Shown here in pieces: positions 32,205 through 41,225 of a stretch of DNA of 64,000 nucleotides. The translations under genes were made by a program, and so were the position numbers. The stretch comes from an uncultured Burkholderiales bacterium (GTDB lineage: Bacteria > Pseudomonadota > Gammaproteobacteria > Burkholderiales > Burkholderiaceae_C), in assembly GCA_903838355.1 (NCBI GenBank), contig CAILYC010000043.1, positions 1 to 64,000 of the forward strand. Direction: 5' to 3'. How positions within the stretch are numbered: position 1 is the stretch's first letter; each line of letters begins with the position of its first letter. The notes beneath the pieces were generated by a model. It did not search any database. It worked only from the letters and a program-made list of their open reading frames with translations, and was not told where the DNA came from.

Positions 32205-34460
32205 TCAGACCAACTCAAGGCCAGAGTTTTTCAGGGGCAAGCTTCGGATGGGTTGACCCGTGGCGCGGAAGATGGCGTTGATGACCGCCGGGGCCACCAC
32301 ACAGATGGTGGGCTCGCCCACACCGCCCCAGAAATTGAAGGTTGGTGCGAGCACTGTTTCAATTTTGGGCAGCTGCACCATGCGGGTGATCTTGTATTTG
32401 TCAAAATTGGTCTCCACAATCCGCCCATTGAGCACACTGGACTCGGCTTGCAAAGAGTCAAAGGCATACGCCACTGACCCCTCGACTTGTGCGGCCACTT
32501 GGTTGGTGTTGACCACATGGCCGCTGTTGGTGGCGAGCACCAAGCGGTGAACCTTGACTTTGCCGTCCTTCACGCTCACCTCGGCCACCGCGGCGGTGTA
32601 GCTGCCGTAGCCCATGAACTGGGCAATGCCTTGGGTGACCCCAGCAGGCAGGCTTTTGCCCCAGCCGGCTTTGTCGGCCACGGCATTCAAGATGCGCAAG
32701 TGTTGGGGGTGGTCTTTGAGCATCGCCTGGCGAAACGCCAAGGAGTCCTTGCCACTGGCGTGGGCCACCTCTTCCATAAAGGACTCCAAGTAAATGGAGT
32801 TTTGGTTGGTGTTGACACCTCGCCAAGCGCCCACGGGCACATGGGTGTTCCTCATCGCGTACTCGATTTTGAGGTGAGGAACCGTGTAGCCCAATTGCGC
32901 ATCCCCTGGCTCAGGCCAAAGCCCTTGGAGTTGGCGGCGGTCCTTGCCGTCCACAATGTTGTGGGGTGCCAAATAGGCGTTGATGGATTGGCCTGAGACC
33001 CGTACATGCAGGGCCGTTAAATTGCCTTGCTCATCGAGCCCCGCTTGCAGCAAGCATTGTCCAATCGGGCGGTAGTAATCGTGCGTCATGTCCTCTTCCC
33101 TGGACCAGAGCACTTTGACGGGCCGTCCTGGGTACTGCTTGGCCACCAGAGCGGCAAAGCGCACATAGTCTTGTGGGCCACCGCGGCGCCCAAAACCACC
33201 GCCCAAGGTTTGGTTGTAAGCCTCGCATTTTTCCACAGGATGTCCTGAGCCATCGGCCAAGGCTGCCAGCGCGGCTTCGGCGTTTTGCGAAGGCACCCAA
33301 GCCTCGGCTTTGTCGCTGGTGTAGAGCACTGTGCAGTTCATGGGCTCCATACAGGCGTGGGTCACAAAGGGGGTGCTGTACACCGCCTCGAGCTTTTTGG
33401 CACTAGAGGCAAAGGCCTCGTCGAATTTCCCAATATGGGTGTCGGCAAAGACATTCTTGTCCGAGCTCAAGCCTTCCTTCAAGTGCTCGGCAATGGTGAG
33501 GCTGCTCACTTGGCCGTTGTTGGCCTCGTCCCAAGTGATGGGCATTTCTTCCAGGGCGGTTTTGGCGCGCCACCAGCTGTCGGCCACGACCGCAATGGCA
33601 TGGTCGTCGAGTTTGACGACGCTTTTAATGCCGCGTTTTTTGAGGATGGCGCTGGCGTCAAAGGCTTTGAGCTTACCCTCAAAAACAGGGCAGGCTTTGA
33701 CGGCGGCGTAGAGCATATCTTTGCCGCGGTAGTCAATGGCGTATTTGAGTGAGCCGTCCACTTTGTGGGCGGTATCGAGTCGCTTGGCCGGTTTGCCTGC
33801 AATGGTCCAGTCTTTGGGGTTTTTGAGTTGGATCGACTTCACGTCCGGTGGGGGCAAGAGAGCCGCTTGGGCACTCACTTGCCCATAGTGCAATTGACGC
33901 TTGCTCGCCGCGTGGTGAATGATGCCGTCTTTCACACTGAGCTCGGAGACGGCCACACCCCATTGGGTGGCGGCGGCTTGGGTGAGCATCATGCGAGCCG
34001 CTGCGCCAGCTTGGCGCACATACTCTTGGCTTTCCCGAATGCCGCGTGAGCCCCCCGTCGACATGTTCTTCCAAACGCGGTTGCGTGCCAAGTTTTGACC
34101 TGGCGTGATGAATTCGAGAGAGACCTTGTTCCAGTCGCATTCGAGCTCCTCGGCCACGAGTTGGGCCAAACCGGTGCTCGATCCTTGACCCATTTCGGCC
34201 CTGGCAATGCGAATCACACAGCGGTCATCGGGGTGGATCACCACCCAAGCGTTGACTTCAACCGCGGCGGAGGCTTTGGCGCTTTCTTTGGCAAAGCTGG
34301 GGATGTGAAAACCCAGACTCAAGGCGCTGGCACTCGCAGCAGTGACGGCAGTGGCGGAGGTGCTCACCAAAAAAGCGCGGCGAGTCGGCTGAGTTTGACT
34401 TGGCGTTGTGTTGGTCTCGGCGTCGGTTTGGGCCAAGTCCGTGGAGGGGGTGGTGTTCAT
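32205..34460 (-). CDS. Molybdopterin-binding subunit, xanthine oxidase family (IorB-like)
   Basis: I place the start at ATG 34460 (MNTTPSTDL), which has AGAGGA upstream; a TTG start at 34490 is less likely. The roughly 750-residue protein has a Tat signal (RRAFLVS) and the family motifs IARAEMGQGSSTGLAQLVAEEL, TLGGGFGRRGGPQDYVRFA and GVGEPTICVVAPAVINAI. The last contains the Glu that acts as base at the Mo centre. It resembles isoquinoline 1-oxidoreductase beta and other periplasmic aldehyde or N-heterocycle hydroxylases. It pairs with the 2Fe-2S subunit upstream; electrons probably go to a cytochrome. No FAD subunit is nearby. Confidence 0.9.
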   Translation of the reverse strand: MNTTPSTDLAQTDAETNTTPSQTQPTRRAFLVSTSATAVTAASASALSLGFHIPSFAKESAKASAAVEVNAWVVIHPDDRCVIRIARAEMGQGSSTGLAQLVAEELECDWNKVSLEFITPGQNLARNRVWKNMSTGGSRGIRESQEYVRQAGAAARMMLTQAAATQWGVAVSELSVKDGIIHHAASKRQLHYGQVSAQAALLPPPDVKSIQLKNPKDWTIAGKPAKRLDTAHKVDGSLKYAIDYRGKDMLYAAVKACPVFEGKLKAFDASAILKKRGIKSVVKLDDHAIAVVADSWWRAKTALEEMPITWDEANNGQVSSLTIAEHLKEGLSSDKNVFADTHIGKFDEAFASSAKKLEAVYSTPFVTHACMEPMNCTVLYTSDKAEAWVPSQNAEAALAALADGSGHPVEKCEAYNQTLGGGFGRRGGPQDYVRFAALVAKQYPGRPVKVLWSREEDMTHDYYRPIGQCLLQAGLDEQGNLTALHVRVSGQSINAYLAPHNIVDGKDRRQLQGLWPEPGDAQLGYTVPHLKIEYAMRNTHVPVGAWRGVNTNQNSIYLESFMEEVAHASGKDSLAFRQAMLKDHPQHLRILNAVADKAGWGKSLPAGVTQGIAQFMGYGSYTAAVAEVSVKDGKVKVHRLVLATNSGHVVNTNQVAAQVEGSVAYAFDSLQAESSVLNGRIVETNFDKYKITRMVQLPKIETVLAPTFNFWGGVGEPTICVVAPAVINAIFRATGQPIRSLPLKNSGLELV

Positions 34461-34486
34461 GTTCTGGTCCTCTGTGTGTGGGTTGC

Positions 34487-35143
34487 TCAAGCGCAGTTGG
34501 AGGACAAGGCCCCTTGCTGCACAGGCAGCGAAGCGGTGTCAAGATGGGGCAGCTCGCCCGTTTCCTGAGGGTGGCCATGCTCGTGTGGGCAGGCTCCCGA
34601 GCAAGCTTGCTCCTTGGCAGCCACTTGTGCGCCATCCATTCCATGCGAGAGCGCCGCGGTGACGGGGACCATGTGGATGACGGAGTTGATGCCTTGACCG
34701 GTTTTGGCGGCTTGGTGAATGCCAGCACGGATGCGACGGTAACTGCCACAGCGACAGATGTTGGTCATGGCCTCATCGATATCTTGGTCGGTGGGCTTGG
34801 GGTTTCGTTTGAGGAGTGCTGCAGCCGCCAAAATCTGACCCGATTGGCAGTAACCGCATTGCGGCACATCGAGGTCCTTCCAGGCCACTTGCACAGGGTG
34901 GCTCGCATTGGGCGAGAGGCCTTCAATGGTGGTGATGTGTTTTCCCTGAGCAGCAGAATTGGGATAGGAGCATGAGCGAACCGGCGCGCCATCGATGAGT
35001 ACGGTGCAAGCACCGCACTGAGCCACACCGCAGCCGTACTTGGTGCCCGTGAGCCCCAACTCATCGCGGATCACCCACAACAGCGGCATCTCAGGTTCAA
35101 CATCCACACGGTGCTTCTTGCCATTGATATTGAGTTCAGTCAT
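34487..35143 (-). CDS. (2Fe-2S)-binding subunit of molybdenum hydroxylase (IorA-like), extended tail
   Basis: The start at 35143 ([13 protein letters not shown]) is supported by AAGGA upstream and gives 218 residues. The plant-type ferredoxin domain has [15 protein letters not shown] and a fourth Cys in VRSCSY; the second cluster domain has CGYCQSGQI and NICRCGSY. This is the electron-transfer subunit for the Mo subunit downstream. Family members normally stop near 155 residues. Here some 55 to 60 more follow, with a Cys/His-rich patch ([15 protein letters not shown]) that could bind metal or anchor the complex. Confidence 0.9.
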   Translation of the reverse strand: MTELNINGKKHRVDVEPEMPLLWVIRDELGLTGTKYGCGVAQCGACTVLIDGAPVRSCSYPNSAAQGKHITTIEGLSPNASHPVQVAWKDLDVPQCGYCQSGQILAAAALLKRNPKPTDQDIDEAMTNICRCGSYRRIRAGIHQAAKTGQGINSVIHMVPVTAALSHGMDGAQVAAKEQACSGACPHEHGHPQETGELPHLDTASLPVQQGALSSNCA

Positions 35144-35496
35144 GAAAATGGGTCCTTGGTGATGAGGGTTGAAATGGCGGTAGGTTGCTGGGCTTTTCGA
35201 ATTGCTTGAGCTCAATGGGCCTCAGAGGCTGGGTGGAGTGAGCTTCAATGGCCAACAGTATAAAGAAATTTTCATCGGCCTGTGTATCACCAAGGCCGAT
35301 GGGGACAAGGCCAGTCCTTGCTGTTTTCCCTTGGCAAGAAGGGGAGTAAACAAGGGTAAACTCCTATTGGCTCGAGCATTGGTATTGCGGCCAATGGCAG
35401 CCTCAGGGCTTGAAAGCCCGAGAAAGAAGCCACAGGCCAGGATCGTTGGCCCTTGGTTTTGTGCTATTTTTTCTTGTTACCCTCGCGAGGTCTTTC
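35144..35496. promoter_or_regulatory. Divergent intergenic region with dyads
   Basis: The 353-base gap lies between the divergent IorA-like gene and the esterase gene. GGAGT at 35343-35347 is matched by ACTCC at 35360-35364, and CTTGC/GCAAG arms flank TGTTTTCCCTTG just before it. These could be operators or a leader hairpin. No start site can be assigned. Confidence 0.35.
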
Positions 35497-36501
35497 ATGT
35501 TGGATCCACAAGCACATGCACTTTTAAAGTTGATGATCGACAACGGCGTGGCGCCCGTTCAAACACTTGGGGTGGCCCAAGCACGGGAAACCTACAACGC
35601 CAGAAAGTCTTTCACCCAGCCCGATGCACCCCAAGTCGCCAAGGTGGTGGACCACCAAGTGCAGGCCAAAGGATCTCTCGAGCACGGCTTGGTCGGGCAA
35701 GCGAGCATTGCTGTGAGGGAGTATTGGCCGACAAAGGCCAAAGCCCGATTCAACGACCAACTGGACGGCCAAGGCCGTTTGGGGGCCTTGGTTTACTTGC
35801 ACGGTGGAGGTTGGACCATTGGCAACATTGAAACCCACGATGTGCTGTGCCGCAGTTTGTGCGAGCAGTCGTCGTGTGTGGTCTTCTCGGTCGACTACGC
35901 CATGGGACCGGAATACCCTTTCCCAGTGGCCTACTTTGACGTGCTCGATGTCTATGCTTGGTTGCAAGAACGTATGGCCCACTCAGAGCTCAAAATCGAC
36001 CCCCATCGCGTCGCTTTGGGGGGCGACAGCGCCGGTGGCAATCTTGCGGCGGCCGCTTGCCTCGCTCTCAAAGGGCAGGCCCAAGCGCCGTGCTATCAAC
36101 TGCTCATTTATCCCGCGACCAATATGCTGTGCGATGCGCCTTCCCACAGCAAATTTGGCAAAGGCTATATGCTCACGGCTGAGGCGATTGAGTGGTTTCG
36201 CGGCAATTATGTACAAGACCCAACGCTCTATACCGATTGGCGAGCCTCACCCTTGCTCGCGCCATCGCATGCTGGATTGCCTCCTGCCTTGATTCTCATC
36301 GCGGGCTTTGACCCATTGCGTGACGAAGGACTCATGTATGCGGATGCCTTGTCCGCCAGTGGCGTGAGGACCCAGGTGATCAATTTTGAGCGGCAAATCC
36401 ACGGCTTCATCACCATGGGGCGTTTGCTCGACGAAGCCAACACGGCGGTGAGTGTATGCGCCTTGGCGCTGGCCAATGCCCTCAGGCCAAAGCTAGGGTG
36501 A
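35497..36501 (+). CDS. Alpha/beta hydrolase, hormone-sensitive lipase family
   Basis: The start at ATG 35497 (MLDPQAHALLKLM) gives 334 residues. The oxyanion motif HGGGW, the nucleophile elbow GDSAGG, the Asp in GFDPLRDEG and the His in RQIHGF form the family IV esterase triad. It would hydrolyse short-chain acyl esters in the cytoplasm, as no signal peptide is present from this start. It is divergent from the molybdenum hydroxylase genes and its physiological ester is unknown. Confidence 0.92.
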   Translation: MLDPQAHALLKLMIDNGVAPVQTLGVAQARETYNARKSFTQPDAPQVAKVVDHQVQAKGSLEHGLVGQASIAVREYWPTKAKARFNDQLDGQGRLGALVYLHGGGWTIGNIETHDVLCRSLCEQSSCVVFSVDYAMGPEYPFPVAYFDVLDVYAWLQERMAHSELKIDPHRVALGGDSAGGNLAAAACLALKGQAQAPCYQLLIYPATNMLCDAPSHSKFGKGYMLTAEAIEWFRGNYVQDPTLYTDWRASPLLAPSHAGLPPALILIAGFDPLRDEGLMYADALSASGVRTQVINFERQIHGFITMGRLLDEANTAVSVCALALANALRPKLG

Positions 36502-36567
36502 AGCTGAGTTTAACGCGCCTTCTTCGCAAGTCTTGGGCGCAACGCTTGGCGAAGGTCAAACAAGGGG

Positions 36568-37116
36568 TTATTGCAGGTCGATTTGGTGGAGCGCAAAGGC
36601 GCCTTTTTTCCGATCGGCAAAAAACCGCGTCAAGGTCTCTTTTACGGTTCTGAAGGCGAGCAAATCCCAAGGGATCTCAGATTCGTGAAAAAGTCGCGCC
36701 TCTTGGGTCTCAAACCCAGGGTCAAAGACATCACTGTGCAACTCGGCACGGTAATAAAAATGCACCTGTCCGACGTTGACGACACTGGTCACGGTGAAGA
36801 GGTCCAAGACTGTGAACTGCGCGCCCGCTTCCTCTTGGGTCTCGCGCGCAGCACCCTCTTGCAGGGTTTCACCCAGCTCCATGAAGCCTGAGGGCAGGGT
36901 CCACAAACCAAAGCGTGGTTCAATGTTGCGCTTGCACAAAAGCACTTGATCACCCCAAACTGGCAAGGTTCCCACCACATTCAATGGGTTTTCATAGTGA
37001 ACGCTATGGCACGCAGTGCAGACCGCACGCAGCTTGGTGTCGCCATCGTCGGGTAAGCGATAGAGGACGGGAGCGCCGCAATTTTTGCAGTGTTGGATGG
37101 GCGGTCTTAAAGGCAT
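36568..37116 (-). CDS. Nudix hydrolase with N-terminal zinc ribbon
   Basis: The 182-residue protein opens with a four-Cys zinc ribbon (CKNCGAP and CTACHS). The Nudix box is intact: GFMELGETLQEGAARETQEEAGA matches G-x5-E-x7-R-E-U-x-E-E-x-G-U. The layout resembles NudC/ADP-ribose-type pyrophosphatases, which cleave nucleotide diphosphate derivatives. The substrate is not readable. It stands alone between two convergent or co-oriented metabolic genes. Confidence 0.92.
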   Translation of the reverse strand: MPLRPPIQHCKNCGAPVLYRLPDDGDTKLRAVCTACHSVHYENPLNVVGTLPVWGDQVLLCKRNIEPRFGLWTLPSGFMELGETLQEGAARETQEEAGAQFTVLDLFTVTSVVNVGQVHFYYRAELHSDVFDPGFETQEARLFHESEIPWDLLAFRTVKETLTRFFADRKKGAFALHQIDLQ

Positions 37117-37223
37117 GGGCTCACTCGATCGGGGTTGGGTGTTAGGACAGGCTTTGGGGGCGAGGGTTCAAGTGAAGCCAGTGTGGCCAAAGTGATTAAA
37201 GCGATAAAAGCAATTAAATTGAC

Positions 37224-37919
37224 CTAAACAACTTTGACATCAATGGTGCCAACACCAGCGACGCCGCCGTGCAAGTGGTCGCCCTTCACCACCGCATTGA
37301 CGCCTTCGGGCGTACCCGTGAAAATCAAATCCCCGGCTTTGAGCTCCCACGCTTTGGACAGGTGCTCAATGGTCTCGGCAATGTTCCAGATCAATTTGTT
37401 GATGTGGCTGCGCTGGCGATCGATGTGGTTGACGGTGAGGTAAATCTCAGCGTCTTCGAGTCCGTGCACTTGCGCCTTGGGCACGATTGGGCCCATCGGG
37501 GCGCTCTTGTCAAAGGCTTTGCCGATATCCCAAGGCCGGCCTTGCTTTTTCATGTCGTTTTGCAAGTCCCGCCGGGTCATGTCAAGCCCCACGGCGTAGC
37601 CGTAGATGTGCTCTTGAGCGTCTTTGGCGGCGATGTCTTTGCCGCCCTTGCCGATCGCCACCACGAGCTCAATTTCGTGGTGAAAGTTTTGCGTGAGGCT
37701 GGGGTAGGGCATCTCGGCAGTGCTCCCTGGGGGCACATAAATCAAAGAGTCTGTGGGCTTTAAAAAGAAAAAAGGTGCCTCCCGGCCGGTGTAGCCCATC
37801 TCCTTGGCGTGCTCTTCGTAGTTGCGGCCCACACAGTACAAGCGATGGACCGGGAAGATGCTGTCATGGCCGACGATGGGCACGCTCACCAGGGGATGGG
37901 GTTCAAAGCTGTAGTTCAT
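37224..37919 (-). CDS. Fumarylacetoacetate hydrolase (FAH) family protein
   Basis: The 231-residue protein has the FAH core: VGRNYEEHAKEMG, the metal ligands in HHEIELVVAIGKGG and a downstream Asp (GYAVGLDMTRRDLQ), and GDLIFTGTPEGVNAV. Members cleave or decarboxylate C-C bonds in diketo acids, for example fumarylpyruvate or acylpyruvates. The length suits the acylpyruvase/fumarylpyruvate hydrolase group. No aromatic-ring pathway genes are adjacent, so the role is open. Confidence 0.9.
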   Translation of the reverse strand: MNYSFEPHPLVSVPIVGHDSIFPVHRLYCVGRNYEEHAKEMGYTGREAPFFFLKPTDSLIYVPPGSTAEMPYPSLTQNFHHEIELVVAIGKGGKDIAAKDAQEHIYGYAVGLDMTRRDLQNDMKKQGRPWDIGKAFDKSAPMGPIVPKAQVHGLEDAEIYLTVNHIDRQRSHINKLIWNIAETIEHLSKAWELKAGDLIFTGTPEGVNAVVKGDHLHGGVAGVGTIDVKVV

Positions 37920-38313
37920 GGTGCAGGGGACTTTTTAAAGAGAATAGAGGAAAACACACAAACCTCAGGTCCAAAGGCCTGAGAGTTGAAAGTATGGATT
38001 CAAAAGAGGAGGCTCGGCAGGCCTGTGATCCTTGAGTTTACCAAACCCTTTGAAGCCTTCAGATGGCAAGGCATGGCACCCTAGCCGTCTTATCAAGGGG
38101 GGGAGAGGCTGTTTTGGCCCTTCCTTGGCCCTTCCTTGGCCGCGCCACTGCTGAACTTACAATGGCCCAGCAAAATCAAGCCTCAAGCCTCAAGGCTCAA
38201 AGGCCAATGGCCAAGGGCCAAGCGATGTTCACGCCTTCAAACTACCCTTGTGAGGGTTGTGATTGACCGGCATCGATCGAAGAGCTCGCCCAAGAAACAG
38301 ATGAGATCCCCAC
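37920..38313. other. Intergenic region with short low-complexity repeats
   Basis: No gene is supported. GGCCCTTCCTT occurs twice in tandem near 38115-38140, and 38178-38222 is built of degenerate TCAAGCC/CCAAGGG units. This spans divergent starts of the FAH and PgeF genes, so their promoters must lie here. Confidence 0.5.
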
Positions 38314-39264
38314 TTGAACAACAATGACCCTTTGTGCTTGACCACTCGCCACTTTTTGCCCCAATGGGGTTTAGAGCACCTGGGTGTTCGAACCTATTTG
38401 AGCACCCGCCGTGGCGGCGTGTCTGAGGGGGCATACGGCAGTTTGAATTTGGGCCTTCATGTCGGGGACATGCCCGAGCGGGTGGCTCAAAACCGGCAGA
38501 TTTATGCACAGCTCTTGGGTGCGAGTCCGGTGTTCTTGAACCAAGTGCATGGCTGCAGAGTTTTGGAGCTGATCGGCCCTGCGCCAGTTACAAGGTCAAC
38601 CTCTGCCTCTGCCCTAGACACAACCCCTCCTGAGTCAGCCGACGCGGCGTGGACGCAGCAGCGCGGCGTCGCCTGCACCATGATGGTGGCCGACTGCATG
38701 CCCGTTTTGTTGGCGGACTCATGGGGCCGTGCCGTGGCCGCCGTGCATGTGGGCTGGCGAGGCTTGGTGGGATTGCGCACTACAAAAGTGGCACATGAAC
38801 TTGAGGCGTCTGGGGGTGTCATTGCCCAGTCGCTGCAGGCCCTGCGGCTTCGGTTATTCCCACCCGCGAGTCGCCCCCCTCATGCAGCGCCGCAACCGGT
38901 TATTTTTGCGTGGTTGGGGCCGTGTATTGGGCCCACGGCCTTTGAAGTGGGCCCTGAGGTGAGAGCTTGGTTTGTTGAGCGCTGTGCAGACAATGCCCGT
39001 GCGTTCAAGCCCAGCGCCTTTCATGCGGGTAAGTGGATGGCCCATTTGCCTGGCTTGGTGCAACTCGAGCTTGAGCGCCTCGGGGTCCAGCGGCTTTTTG
39101 GCAATCTGGCCCAGATGCATACGCCGACCCAGCCCCAGGTGCCAGACCCCTGGTGCACGGTCACCAACACTGAGGATTTCTTTTCCTATCGTCGCCAAGG
39201 GGTTTGTGGGCGTTTTGCGGCCAGCATTTGGCTCGACGAGCCTCAGCCCCAGCCCCAGCCCTAG
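38314..39264 (+). CDS. pgeF: Laccase-domain protein, peptidoglycan editing factor
   Basis: The protein (about 316 residues from TTG 38314; the start is uncertain, no ATG fits) has the family marks STRRGGVSEGAYGSLNLGLHVGD, FLNQVHGCRV, a zinc/copper-site Cys in ADCMPVLLAD, HVGWRGL and WLGPCIGPTAFEVG. YfiH/PgeF proteins act on cytoplasmic UDP-MurNAc precursors wrongly loaded with Ser and also show purine nucleoside activity. An insert of some 20 residues (STSASALDTTPPESADAA) is unusual. The C-terminus PQPQPQP ends inside a hexanucleotide repeat. Confidence 0.88.
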   Translation: MNNNDPLCLTTRHFLPQWGLEHLGVRTYLSTRRGGVSEGAYGSLNLGLHVGDMPERVAQNRQIYAQLLGASPVFLNQVHGCRVLELIGPAPVTRSTSASALDTTPPESADAAWTQQRGVACTMMVADCMPVLLADSWGRAVAAVHVGWRGLVGLRTTKVAHELEASGGVIAQSLQALRLRLFPPASRPPHAAPQPVIFAWLGPCIGPTAFEVGPEVRAWFVERCADNARAFKPSAFHAGKWMAHLPGLVQLELERLGVQRLFGNLAQMHTPTQPQVPDPWCTVTNTEDFFSYRRQGVCGRFAASIWLDEPQPQPQP

Positions 39265-39282
39265 CCCCAGCCCCAGCCCCAG
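39241..39282. repeat. CCCCAG hexanucleotide repeat spanning the pgeF stop codon
   Basis: Seven units run from 39241 to 39282. The fourth reads CCCTAG, so a C-to-T change supplies the stop codon at 39262-39264. The first unit is CCTCAG. In the same frame the sequence stays open for 56 more codons to a TAG at 39433. Confidence 0.95.
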
Positions 39283-39489
39283 TTCGAGCCTAGACAAGCG
39301 GTCTTTGGATCAAGGCCCACAAGGATTGATTTTGAGCAAAGATTATGGAGGCAAGCCTCTAAAAAATGGCTTCAATTACTGCGATACTCTTTTTTTCTAA
39401 GGCTTGAGGGGTTGTTTGGCTTGGGGTTTTGTTAGGGCCTTGGTTTCGTTGATTGTTTTTGCCTTATTGTCTCTATGGAGTTCTCTTCA

Positions 39490-41184
39490 ATGAGTGAATC
39501 GTCTCAGTCTTCTCACCCGGGCGCAAGCCCAGATTTCAGTGGGCTTTTGTCTCAAGCCTTTGAGAGCACCTTGGCGCAGTTCAAGGGTTTTTCCATGTCG
39601 GGCGCGCCAGTGGGCTCGGCCTTTGATGCGGCCAAGCTCGAGCGCATTCAACAAGACTTTATTGCACAAGCCAGCGAGCTATGGAACCAAAGCCTCAATG
39701 CCAATTTAAAGCTCAAAGACCGCCGCTTCAGCAGCGACGCTTGGGCCCATCAACCCGCCTCTCAGTTTGGTGCGGCACTCTACATGTTGAGCTCACGCAC
39801 CATGGTGAATTTGACCGACGCCTTGGAGATCGAACCCAAAACCAAAGCCCGCATCAAGTTTGCCGTGGAGCAGTTTGTCGCGGCCAGTGCACCCAGCAAT
39901 TTTTTCGCCACCAACGTGGACGCCATTGATTTGGCGCTCAAAACCCAAGGGGCAAGTTTGTCGCAGGGCCTGGAGAATTTGGTGCACGATTTGCGCCAAG
40001 GCCATGTGTCAATGACCGATGAGAGTCTCTTTGAGGTCGGCAAGAATGTCGCCACCACCCAGGGACAAGTCGTCTTTGAAAACGCATTTTTTCAACTCAT
40101 TGACTACACCCCTTTGACCTCGAAGGTTTTTGAAAAGCCCCTCTTGTTGGTGCCGCCTTGCATCAACAAGTTCTACATCTTGGATTTGCAGCCGGAGAAC
40201 TCCTTCATTCGCTATGCGGTGGCCCAAGGGCACCGCACCTTGGTGGTGAGTTGGAACAACCCCAAAGAGTCCATGGCTGGGGCCACTTGGGAAGATTACA
40301 TCGAGCACGGCGTGCTCCAAGCCATTGAGGTGGCAACCGATTTGTCACCCAAAGGTCAGATCAACACTTTGGGGTTTTGCGTGGGTGGCACCATGCTCAC
40401 TTGTGCTTTGGCCGTTCTTGCAGCCAGAGGTGAGTCGCCCGTGAGCAGCGCCACCTTGCTCACCACCTTGGTGGACTTTAGCAACACCGGTATTTTGGAT
40501 GTTTTCATCGACGAGCCCATGGTTCAGATGCGCGAGATGCAGTATGCCAATGGCGGCTTGCTGCCTGGGCGAGACTTGGCCCAGACCTTCAGTTTCCTCA
40601 GGCCCAATGAGCTTGTGTGGAATTATGTGGTGGGCAACTATTTGAAAGGCCAAACGCCGGCAGCTTTTGATTTGCTCTACTGGAACAGCGACGCGACGAA
40701 TTTGCCCGGTCCCTTTTACGCTTGGTATTTGAGAAACACCTATTTGGAAAACCGCTTGGTCAAGCCCGGATTGGTTGAGATTTGTGGTGAATCGATCGAC
40801 ATGGGGGCCATCCAACTGCCGGTCTTCATTTATGGCTCACAAGAAGACCACATCGTGCCGGTGGAGGCCGCCTACGCGTCTACACAAATTTTCAAGGGCC
40901 CCAAAACCTTTGTGATGGGGGCCTCGGGCCACATTGCTGGCGTGATCAATCCACCCGAGGCTCATAAAAGAAGCCATTGGGTGAGCACCAAGCGCAGCTT
41001 TCCTGCAAAATTACAAACATGGGTTGAGTCAGCCAAGGAAGTACCCGGCAGTTGGTGGCCCCATTGGGCCGAGTGGTTGCAAGCCCAAGCGGGGGAGAGG
41101 GTGCCAGCACCAAAGAGGGCTGGCAACGTGAACTTCAAGCCCATAGAATCAGCCCCAGGGCGCTATGTGGCTGTGAAAGTTTGA
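39490..41184 (+). CDS. phaC: Class I polyhydroxyalkanoate synthase
   Basis: I prefer ATG 39490 (MSESSQSSHPG, 564 residues), because GGAG lies 9 bases before it; ATG 39475 has no ribosome site. The enzyme polymerises (R)-3-hydroxyacyl-CoA into PHA granules. The lipase-like box with catalytic Cys is LGFCVGGTM, with the catalytic Asp region in YGSQEDHIVPVEAAY and His in GASGHIAGVINPP. Its length and partners phaA and phaB downstream mark class I, short-chain (3-hydroxybutyrate, 3-hydroxyvalerate) PHA. Confidence 0.97.
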   Translation: MSESSQSSHPGASPDFSGLLSQAFESTLAQFKGFSMSGAPVGSAFDAAKLERIQQDFIAQASELWNQSLNANLKLKDRRFSSDAWAHQPASQFGAALYMLSSRTMVNLTDALEIEPKTKARIKFAVEQFVAASAPSNFFATNVDAIDLALKTQGASLSQGLENLVHDLRQGHVSMTDESLFEVGKNVATTQGQVVFENAFFQLIDYTPLTSKVFEKPLLLVPPCINKFYILDLQPENSFIRYAVAQGHRTLVVSWNNPKESMAGATWEDYIEHGVLQAIEVATDLSPKGQINTLGFCVGGTMLTCALAVLAARGESPVSSATLLTTLVDFSNTGILDVFIDEPMVQMREMQYANGGLLPGRDLAQTFSFLRPNELVWNYVVGNYLKGQTPAAFDLLYWNSDATNLPGPFYAWYLRNTYLENRLVKPGLVEICGESIDMGAIQLPVFIYGSQEDHIVPVEAAYASTQIFKGPKTFVMGASGHIAGVINPPEAHKRSHWVSTKRSFPAKLQTWVESAKEVPGSWWPHWAEWLQAQAGERVPAPKRAGNVNFKPIESAPGRYVAVKV

Positions 41185-41225
41185 GAAATGTCGGTTTGAA
41201 TAACAACAGTTGAATCAGGAGAAAA

